64,000 nucleotides of DNA, taken from NCBI GenBank assembly GCA_037157565.1, contig JAZHRO010000012.1, positions 2,568,501 to 2,632,500 on the forward strand, in the 5' to 3' direction. Shown piece by piece: positions 55,476 to 64,000 of the stretch. A model generated the notes under the pieces. That model ran no database searches. It was not told the DNA's origin and saw only the letters and a list, made by a program, of their open reading frames with translations. Origin of the DNA: Thalassia testudinum (Eukaryota > Streptophyta > Magnoliopsida > Alismatales > Hydrocharitaceae). Made by a program: the position numbers and the translations under genes. Position 1 is the first letter of the stretch. Each line of letters starts with the position of its first letter.

Positions 55476-57659
55476 TAATAGCGAAAATACGCGGTTTGTT
55501 AAATACGTCGTTGTAACGCGTAAATCCGCTTTCGCTTTTAAAATTTATATCCTAGATAGGGGAGTATCTAGGGTCGTCCAAGGAGCAAAAATTGCAATAA
55601 TGATTCTCTTGCTTGGAATACAATCTCAACTTTCTTTTTAATATTTTTCAATATATCATTTTTTTTGTTTTTAAGCGAAGGCAACATGCGAACTGATGGC
55701 GGGAAAGGTGATTTACACTTCAATTTAAATGCTACTTCTATGTGGCAAGTAGAGCCTCTCCCTAAGCTCACTCTAGGCACGTGGAGGCCTAGAATAATTA
55801 GGGAGAGGGAGTGAAGAATGCTAAAAAAAATAAGCAAATAGAAATGCAAACAAGAAAACTTGCAAAGAAGGCAATTTGATAAATGAAAAAGTGTTTTACA
55901 AAAAGGCCTAGTAGAGGAAAGCTTCTACTACTAGAAAAATGCAAATAAGAAAAGAAAACACAAATCCTCTAAATAGATGGTGAAGAAGAGGGCTTCTTGC
56001 TCCAAGGTTGGTGGCTCCCAAGCTTGAAAAGAATCCTTCAACTCCTTCCTTGTAGTACTCCGCCAAGGTGATGACCTCCAAGGCAAGCGCTAAGGGGGTG
56101 TGCCCTAAGTTTCTCTCCAAGGGTGGACGTCCACCCTAAGCTTTTTTCCTTTGCCTGGCCGTCCCCCTTGAAGTGGGAGAGTCCTCCTCCTTGGCGTGGC
56201 TCAAGTTGAAGAGAGTGGGAAGAAGGCACCAAAAGGGCTGGTGATGTGCCCCTTTAATCTCCTTCTCTACTCCTTCTTCTTGGCCGTAGGTATAGGTGGT
56301 TTAGGTAGAAAAAATACTAAGGGAGGATGGGAATTATGTGGTGGTAGGGTAGGGTATTTATAGGATGGGAAGGGGGGTGGTTATGGTGTTTTTTTGGAGG
56401 GAAATGAAGGGGTGCTTGGTTATTTTTGGAGGGAAAAATGGGAGGGAAATGAAGAGGTGCCTTGGTTTTCCCTCCAAAAATACCTTCTAGAAGGTAATTT
56501 TGGAGGGAAAAAATGGAGGGTGGAGATGGGCTTTGATGGTGGATGTAGGGTGGTGATGGAAGGGATAGTTGGCACCAAAATAAAGTAGGAGTAGGTGGTC
56601 TTTTTGCTGGAGCTTAGGTAGTAGGGTAGTAGGTTTCGGTGCCATGGAGGTGGACTAGCTATGTTAAGCAGCTTAGCTAGCTTAGCTAACAGGGAGTAGA
56701 GTTGGAGGCATTTGGAGCTAGGGTTTTCAGGGAGAAGAGCTGAGGAGGAGAAGTCTGGAGCTGGAGCTGGCTGCTGCTGAAGAGGCTGGCATGGGGCTAC
56801 TCTAGCTGGCTTAGCTTGCTAGTTCTTTGCTAGTTGCTAAGCCAAGCTAAAGTGAGCTAGCTTCTACCAAAATGAGTTGAGGTGAGCCAGGTCTGGTGCA
56901 CTCGGGGAGAATCAAGCTGGTTGAGGCAGCTAAGGTAGCTTAGCTCAACTGAGTTGAGCTAAGCTGAATCCCCAGGAGTTGGACTTGAGCTTCCTGAGCT
57001 GAGATGAATTCTTCTTCAGCTGGCTGGAGTTGTGTGGAGCTGGATGTAGCTGGATCTGAGTTGGGGTGAACTCCTGTCAACTCAGTTGAGCTAGCTAGAG
57101 CTCCCTGTGAACTAGTGGGAGCTGAGATGAGCTAGACTCAGCTAAGTTGAGCTGGATCTGAGCTGAGGTGAACTCCTGTCAACTCAGCTGAGCTAGCTAG
57201 AGCTCCCTGTGAACTAGTGGGAGCTGAGATGAGCTAGACACAGCTAAGTTGAGCTGGATCTGAGCTGACTTGAGTTAGGGTGAGCTAAGGTGAACTCTCT
57301 TGAGCTACCATCCAGCTGCGATTAGCTAAATGGAGCTGGGATGAGCTAACCCTAGTTCAAGTAAGCTTGGTTTCAGCTGTGGTGAGCTGGATCAAGTTGG
57401 GTTTCAGCTAGTCTGGGCTTCTCCTTCACCATTTGCCTTCTTGAGTGCTAGGGTTTTAGGGATCTGTGCATCTGTACATCCCTAACACTCACAAAAACAC
57501 ATTAAAACGACAATAAAAAATGCAATGCATGCCTATCCTAATTTATGCCTAAATGCAACCCAAAAATCCATTTGCGGAGTAAAATCCTCAGAGCTAGGTT
57601 AGTTTTCAGAGCTAGGTTAGTTTTAATGCATAAGAATGATGATAAACTGGCATTTATCA
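55476..57659 (-). repeat. 3' LTR of element D
   Basis: 2184 bp, minus strand TGATAAATGCC...GCTATTA (CA changed to TA at the end). TATA box CTATAAATA on minus at 56355-56363. AGCT-rich U3 (56640-57430) with a 102-bp tandem duplication (57049-57252). ORFs inside recur in the other LTR by identity only. Confidence 0.92.
56355..56363 (-). promoter_or_regulatory. TATA box of D's 3' LTR
   Basis: Minus strand CTATAAATA followed by CCCTACCC; identical at 63663-63671 in the 5' LTR. Confidence 0.7.
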
Positions 57660-57697
57660 CACCCCCATGCTTATCTTTTGCTAGTCTCTTAGCAAAA
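57660..57697 (-). promoter_or_regulatory. PPT and adjacent hairpin of D
   Basis: Minus strand: TTTTGCTA/TAGCAAAA hairpin (57676-57683 and 57690-57697), then GATAAGCATGGGGGTG before LTR TGATAAATG. Confidence 0.88.
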
Positions 57698-59051
57698 CTT
57701 TAATTTTTTTGGAAAACGGAATTTTTGGGAAATCTAATTTTTGACTTTTGAGGAGAAAAAGAGATTATAGGACCTTGGTAGATTAAAACACAGGAGGTAC
57801 AGGATTTGTTAAAGATCAACATCGGGATTTGTTTTTGGATTCAACCATTAGATAGAACGGGATCAATATATCCTCTAGAAAATTCACAAATTAACCCCTT
57901 ATTAATTCAGATGACTTGAAATGTTTGCTTTTAGGATTTTTCTGGCTCATGAATCTGATTCACAACTTGCAAAATCCTTTAAAACCTTGTGTCTGTGCTT
58001 GTGAAAAGCCAACATTTATAAGGACGTGTTATTATTATTATTATTTCTCCCCCATGCTTATTTTTAGCTTAGTCTTACAACAGATGTGTCGGGATCATCA
58101 TTCCCGTTACCATTCCTCGTGGGGGCTCTGGTGCCAGTACTTCGGGATAGCACTGTCCATGACACCACCCAGGAGCTCACAACCCCAAAACACGATGCGG
58201 TGAAAAGGGGTGCTCCAAGCAAACTCAAGCTCTTGCTCCGACGCTATAGGTAGAGCACCGTCCAAGACACTTGAGCTGCTGAAATGCGCTTTAATGCTCC
58301 GTCTAAAGATATGAAATATAGATATAGAGCAGCGCCAAGGCGGTAACATGTTGACATCGCGTCCTCAAAGAAGGTATTTTCCTTCTTCTCGACGGTGGGA
58401 ACTCAAACCAATGATCTGCTTCAGACTTTTACTAAATCCAAAAAGGGAGTTTTTCAAATTTTTAGTTGTTTTTAAGTGTTGACTTGTGTGTGAAAATTGA
58501 CACAAGAAGTTTCTTGAGACCCATAAGTTTTTGAATCAGAAACTAAGTCAAATACTTTCCATATTACAAAATAGGATCAAGTCACCTGAACTATCATGAG
58601 TTCAGGTGGAATTTTAGAGAAGGATATCTGATCTAGTCTAAAATAGACCCTAGAATTCTAATGATCAGATCCATGTTCTCATCCTTAGTTTGTTAAAGAT
58701 TAAATCCCATTGTACCAAAAGTGAATTTTTCGACCTTAGTCCCGATTTCAAAATTTTTCCTCAAAAAGTTTTCAACATTTTTATTATTTTTTTATTTTTT
58801 TTGGGTATGCAAGCAGGAAATAAATTAAAGAAAATTGCATGTTTTTAGGTTTTGAACATCCTAAATTGATCGTAAAAATTTAAAAACACCCCCCATGCTT
58901 AAGATATGCCATGTCCTCATGCATTAGGAGGGAAAAGGGATCACCTTAGTGAAGAACGGTCGGCTTTAGGATGAACAAAACCTGGAAAAAAAAAAAAATA
59001 GCAAGAAAAAATGATGGGTTACCTCCCATCTAGTGCTATCTTTTACGCCAT
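57698..59051 (-). other. 3' spacer of D: second PPT block and post-ORF motif
   Basis: Non-coding. 58888-58920 minus: GAGGACATGG...TTAAGCATGGGGGG. 59017-59060 minus: CGGCTGAATGGCGTAAAA..AGCACT..TGGGAGGTAACC, the post-pol motif also seen in A and B. No RT/INT remnants. Confidence 0.75.
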
Positions 59052-61097
59052 TCAGCCGGGCGTGAAGTTATGCACAGAAGATGAAAAATCATATAAATAA
59101 TTGGACACTTGAATGTCCGCAATAAAAGTGTCTTCCTCAAGATCCCTAAAAAGATGAGTGGTAAAGAGAAAGGGATCAAAATAAAATAGAGAAATGGAAA
59201 AATGACCCGGATCTGGCCATGGTTTAAGTGCTTGTAAATTGCCAGATTCTGGTGGGTCGAGTGATAGGTCCAATGGAAAGGGATGGGGAATGGAGTCAAT
59301 GAGATGTAGGGTGTGTGAAGTTAGTGTGGATGTTTCAGGAAGATGAAAACTGGGAAAGTCAAACCCTAGTTGATCTGGAAAGTCTTGGACCACATAACTA
59401 TCCTTAGAATAAGAATCAATAAAATCTAGATCAATAGTGGTCAAAGATGAATGAGATTGGATCAACATAGACATTTCAAATACTGCTTCCATTTTATTAT
59501 CAGTGTCCTCAAAAATTTTGTGATTAATGGACCTCTTGGAAGCTTGAAATAAATCTAATGAGAAGGTCTGGTTACTGCAACTTATATTCATTTTCCCAGA
59601 ATGAAAATTGATATTAGCTGCTGCCATAATCAGAAAAGGTCTTCCAAGGATGGCATTAATGAGAGCCTTGGGTACCTCTATGTCAAGGACCAGAAAATTT
59701 ACCGAAAATAGACAATTCCGGACCTTGATAATACTATCCTCAACAACTCCCCGCGGTTGAATGGTAGATCGATCTTCCAATTGAAATTGAACCTTGGTAG
59801 GTTTTAAATCACTGAATCGAAATTCCTCAAATAAGATAGGGGGGATGAGATTACTAGACGTACCTAAGTCGAGAGGGGCACGAAAAATGGTGTCAGTTAC
59901 GACAATTGAGATAAGTAATGTGCCCTGGTCCTTCTTTGTGAAAGGCAGCTTGCTCTGAAAAATTGAGTTGGCTGTCTTTGAAAGGACCACCCTTTCTAGA
60001 TTCTGATCATGCCCTTTTGCAGTAAATTCTTTAGAGGCATGGGGGGAATCTAGGAAGGGAATATTCCTCTCGACTTGCTCAAATAAATCCAAAGAATTGT
60101 GGTCAGAGGGCTCTGATTTTGGATTGTTGGATTGCAGTTTTTGAGAGTGGGAAATAGGGTTTGAATCAAGTGTTTTTGGGGTTTCTTTTTCTTCTTCCTT
60201 ATTAAGGTTATGGGGGTCAATCTGCATTGGTTGAGAATCAGTTTCATCATTTGATTGAGAAGGCCTTAAATCCATGGTGGTTTCCTTACTCCTCATAGTC
60301 TCTGCATATGCAGCTTGGTGTTCACTGAGAGGAGGTAGGGGGGCCTGATGTTGATAGAAACTAGGTAGGTGCTGTGATATTGGGTTAATAGGAGGCTGAA
60401 TCATGTGGTTCTGATGTTGGTAGACACTCGGGTGTTGGTTCCTGTGATTAGTAAAGTTTGGTGTGGGTTGGGATGGTGAGTGTCCTGCAGGTCTTTGAGT
60501 CGGAATATCCCCAATTTGATCATTGAGATTGTTAATAAGACGGGTCATTTCCTTTGTTTTTCTTTGTAACTCCTACAGGGTTTTCATCATCTAGGCATTA
60601 ATGTCTTCTTGAGATTGCCCAGATTGATAAGTCTGATTTGAACCATACCCTCCAAACAGGTTCTGTTGTTGGTGTGGAACCGGATTGGTCCAGGAGTAGG
60701 TCGGATAATCCCCCACATTAGAGGAATTTTTCAATTTCTCCTGGATAGTAGGGACTTTTTGGGTGGGGTGATGATTGGGATAAACATAATTCGATGTTGA
60801 ACCATAGAAAGCCTCAGAATAACAATTATACTCAGCATGGGATTTATGCAGATTTTCTCTCTTGCGGGTGTTAAAAGGGGTTAGATGTGGAATGTGTGGA
60901 GCTTGGGTAGGTGTGGCAGGATTCCCTTGGTTGGCCAGGTTTGTTAAATCCTTATGCAACTGTTCTTGCTTAACTTGTAGCTGAGCCATGATAGAGTAGA
61001 AATTAGGTGGAGGGGCCGGATTAAGAAGCTCCTGGGTGGAAGAAAAGGGGAAAGAAAAATTAGCATGCGGGTTAGAGGACCAATTTTTATTTTCCAT
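59052..61097 (-). CDS. gag-like plus protease ORF of D (two in-frame stops)
   Basis: Starts MENKNWSSNPHANF at 61097 and stays in one frame for about 682 codons to 59052, broken only by TAG codons at 60591-60593 and near 60576, both where Gln (CAG) would fit. The first part is Pro/Gln/Asn-rich (QHQNHMIQPPINPISQHLPS) with no retrotrans_gag core or zinc knuckle. A protease follows: KLPFTKKDQGTLLISIVV, active site RAPLDLGTSSNLIPPILF (D-L-G), QLEDRSTIQPRGVVEDSIIK, ILGRPFLIMAAANINFHSGK. About 190 C-terminal residues, acidic and Ser/Pro-rich, are unrecognised. With no RT or INT it must rely on other elements for copying. Confidence 0.8.
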
Positions 61098-62760
61098 TTT
61101 AAAAGAAGAGGAAGAATGTAGAAAAGTCTTTTCTTGGGGAGGCAAAATCAAGTGGTCCCTCCAAGTGTGGAGTTTTGGACGGTCGCCCGTGCAAAATGGA
61201 AGAAACGGGAGGGGAGGAGAAGAGATGGAGATGAGAGAAAGTGTGCAAATCAAACAGACAAAACTAGACCTAACTTAAATGTGACTCCCTAATAATAACC
61301 TAAGACTTGGTCTATATAGGAAATAAGTAGTCAATAGTGAATACCCGTTCTATCAACAAATCTAGCCAAGTTGCTTAAGGGGAGGTTTGGGCCCAAACAT
61401 TTCCCAAGGAAAACCCCAGGTGCTTGTACAAACCCGCGCCTGGTCGTTTGACACGGCCCCTCAGCCTGAACACTAGATATAGATGACAGAATTGGTATTA
61501 ACTAAAGAGAACTTAAGACCTAAATATCAAGCCTAAGTTGATAAAGCCTTAGGGGTCAAGTTGCTACAAATTTTAATTAGGTCTAGGATGCTATAGTGCA
61601 CACGGAATGTGGAGGGCGTTTATTGGGTTGTTGCCCTGTTATTTGATTTTTTTTGTGTGTGTGCAGGAATTGGAGAATGGCTCCAATGAAAATCAAGTTG
61701 TCACACAATTTTTTGTATTTATGTCTTTTAGGATTCAATTTAATTAAATGAGTTTTAGGGTTTTTCCCTTTAAGCTTTCAAACAAGTTCTAAAGTTCACA
61801 ATCAAAGGAAAGACAAGTTGTATGTGTGATTGTATATTTCCTTTTAATTGAGTCTCTAAAGAGAAAGAAGAAACCCTAAGCCAATTATCCCTAAGACAGA
61901 AATTTAACTACCAATGAATTATTTTTAGCTTTCTGAATTAAGTAGTGGTCCAAACAAGTCAGACAACACCACTACTTTGAATAAAATCAAACAAGGATTC
62001 CAGAAAATATTTTTGTAAGATTTTAGGAATTCGTTTGATAATTGTTTTGAATTTTTAATTGTACTAGTGTCAAAGTCCATAAATAATACCTGTGGGTATT
62101 GTGGACTTTTTAGTATTACCACCGACCTCAGAAAATTTTTATGATTTTATATGATATGTTAAATTTCACAAGGATTCCAGCAAGCTAAATTTCACAAAAA
62201 TTGGATGAGTATAAAAAATTTAAAAATTCACGGACAGTAGCAAAATAGGAAGATTAGAGGGTGTAACCCCTCTGCAATCCACGAATTTTTAAAAATTAAA
62301 TACAAATCCAATTGATCTGAAATTTGGAACAGATGTTACAAACTTAATTGGGAATCACTCTATGAAATTTTATGATTTTAGGAGGCCTGTGGTGCTAGAA
62401 ATCGATTTTTCAAGTCCAGACAGAAATCTGGACCCGAAAAATAGAACACCAATACTTGCAATGAAATGGTGCTAAAGAAGCATACAAGCAAACAATGGAT
62501 TTTATAATGCACCACTCCACTTAATTTAAGTGTTTAGGATCCTCAAAGCCAAGTTTAATATATTTTTGGTAGTTTTTTAACCTAAATGTGACAAGAAAGG
62601 GGAACCAACCTGAATTTTCGTGGGAAGAAAAGGATCTTTAAGCTTTCACTTCCAGATTCCCACTTCCCCGTTGTAGTTCCTGCACACACAAAAGAAAGAA
62701 GAAGAAGGGGATGAGTTCCACTTCAAGCAAGAGAAAATTAGTTAATGCAAAAGCCGTGCC
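61098..62760 (-). other. Untranslated leader of D
   Basis: Non-coding. Contains a GGGC...GCCC stem (61614-61636) at the place of the leader hairpin in A and G. AT-rich elsewhere. No conserved ORF. Confidence 0.7.
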
Positions 62761-62778
62761 TCCCCGGCAACGGTGCCA
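62761..62778 (-). promoter_or_regulatory. Primer binding site of D (tRNA-Asp type)
   Basis: Minus strand TGGCACCGTTGCCGGGGA, one mismatch to the tRNA-Asp complement; five bases after the LTR end. Confidence 0.92.
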
Positions 62779-62783
62779 AAAAG

Positions 62784-64000
62784 TGATAGCAAAAATACGC
62801 GGTTTGTTAAATACGTCGTTGTAACGCGTAAATCCGCTTTCACTTTTAAAATTTATATCCTAGATAGGGGAGTATCTAGGGTCGTCCAAGGAGGCAAAAA
62901 TTGCATGATTCTCTTGCTTGGAATACAATCTCAACTTTCTTTTTAATATTTTTCAATATATCATTTTTTTTGTTTTTAAGCTAAGGCAACATGTGAACTG
63001 ATGGCGGGAAAGGTGATTTACACTTCAATTTAAATGCTACTTCTATGTGGCAAGTAGAGCCTCTCCCTAAGCTCACTCTAGGCACGTGGAGGCCTAGAAT
63101 AATTAGGGAGAGGGAGTGAAGAATGCTAAAAAAAATAAGCAAATAGAAATGCAAACAAGAAAACTTGCAAAGAAGGTAATTTGATAAATGAAAAAGTGTT
63201 TTACAAAAAGGCCTAGTAGAGGAAAGCTTCTACTACTAGAAAAATGCAAATAAGAAAAGAAAACACAAATCCTCTAAATAGATGGTGAAGAAGAGGGCTT
63301 CTTGCTCCAAGGTTGGTGGCTCCCAAGCTTGAAAATAATCCTTCAACTCCTTCCTTGCAGTACTCCGCCAAGGTGATGACCTCCAAGGCAAGCCTTAAGG
63401 GGGTGTGCCCTAAGTTTCTCTCCAAGGGTGGACGTCCACCCTAAGCTTTTTTCCTTTGCCTGGCCATCCTCCTTAAAGTGGGAGAGTCCTCCTCCTTGGC
63501 GTGGCTCAAGTTGAAGAGAGTGGGGAGAAGAAGGCACCAAAAGGGCTGGTGATGTGCCCCTTTAATCTCCTTCTCTACTCCTTCTTCTTGGCCGTAGGTA
63601 TAGGTGGTTTAGGTAGAAAAAATACTAAGGGAGGATGGGAATTATGTGGTGGTAGGGTAGGGTATTTATAGGATGGGAAGGGGGGTGGTTATGGTGTTTT
63701 TTTGGAGGGAAATGAAGGGGTGCTTGGTTATTTTTGGAGGGAAAAATGGGAGGGAAATGAAGAGGTGCCTTGGTTTTCCCTCCAAAAATACCTTCTAGAA
63801 GGTAATTTTGGAGGGAAAAAATGGAGGGTGGAGATGGGCTTTGATGGTGGAAGTAGGGTGGTGATGGAAGGGATAGTTGGCACCAAAATAAAGTAGGAGT
63901 AGGTGGTCTTTTTGCTGGAGCTTAGGTAGTAGGGTAGTAGGTTTCGGTGCCATGGAGGTGGACTAGCTATGTTAAGCGGCTTAGCTAGCTTAGCTATTAG
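62784..64000 (-). repeat. 5' LTR of element D (partial, runs off right edge)
   Basis: Begins (minus-strand end CA, plus TG at 62784-62785) and matches 55476-56700 almost base for base. TATA box CTATAAATA on minus at 63663-63671. The remaining ~1 kb lies beyond the window. Confidence 0.92.

Larger units (their letters stand above)
55476..64000 (-). mobile_element. Element D: recent non-autonomous Athila-like element in E (right end outside window)
   Basis: Minus orientation: 5' LTR (62784 onward), primer site, leader, gag-PR ORF, spacer, PPT, 3' LTR (57659-55476). TSD probably TTGAC (55471-55475). The shared 1.2 kb of the two LTRs differ by eye at about 16 positions, the lowest divergence in the window. 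No RT, RH or INT: its 5.1-kb interior has room only for one ORF and spacers. Confidence 0.92.

Noticed and set aside
55476..57659. ORFs 55908-56588 recurring at 63213-63896
   Set aside because: Repetition is due to the two recent D LTRs being nearly identical, not protein conservation.
62761..62778. tRNA-Asp-like sequence
   Set aside because: Only 18 bases match, at the LTR/internal junction: a primer binding site, not a tRNA gene.

Overview
The window is plant nuclear DNA made almost entirely of nested Ty3/gypsy LTR retrotransposons, as in the repeat-rich heterochromatin of a large-genome flowering plant. The evidence is Athila/Tat-type and chromovirus-type gag-pol remnants, 5-bp target site duplications (TSDs), primer sites for tRNA-Asp or initiator tRNA-Met, and long LTRs (1.7-2.7 kb). 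I cannot name the species. I see no ordinary host gene, tRNA, rRNA or CRISPR array. Every coding stretch belongs to a transposon, and most are broken by stops or frameshifts, often of the C-to-T (methyl-cytosine decay) kind.

Nesting, oldest to youngest (my labels). H is a minus-strand Athila-like element of unusual coding content. Its pieces lie at 4267-7627 and 35932-40271, with its 5' LTR continuing past C. Element G (minus, 1-4266) sits in H's 3' LTR. Element B (plus, 7628-35931, TSD GTGTC) sits inside H's only ORF. S, a probable copia-type solo LTR (36935-37980), sits in the 5' part of H. Element C (minus, from 40272 rightwards) sits in H's 5' LTR. B carries F (14298-16188, TSD ATCAT) in its reverse transcriptase region and A (22237-35189, TSD AGTAG/AGCAG) in its 3' LTR. 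C carries E, a Tekay/Del-like chromovirus (plus, from 49830), in its leader. E is cut by D (minus, from 55476), which runs off the right edge. The maximum depth is four (H > C > E > D).

Content. A, B and C keep recognisable gag, protease (PR), reverse transcriptase (RT), RNase H (RH) and integrase (INT) regions, all degenerate. A has lost the gag C-terminus and the PR active site. G, a relative of A, has lost the gag core in frame. D encodes only a gag-like plus protease ORF with no RT or INT, so it must depend on other elements. H encodes one long acidic ORF of about 548 codons that I do not recognise. E shows gag, PR and RT but is truncated before RH, INT and any chromodomain.

Shared cis signals. 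The five Athila-like families with a visible 3' end (A, B, C, D, H) share LTRs beginning TGAT, an 8-bp hairpin next to the polypurine tract (PPT), and a second GAGGACAT...GGCATGGGGGG block 1.1-1.5 kb upstream. The Athila-like primer sites seen (A, B, D, G, H) begin TGGCA. The most unusual structure is F, a retrotransposon-derived insertion whose two ends are both LTR 3' (U5) ends in inverted orientation, yet which has a perfect 5-bp TSD.
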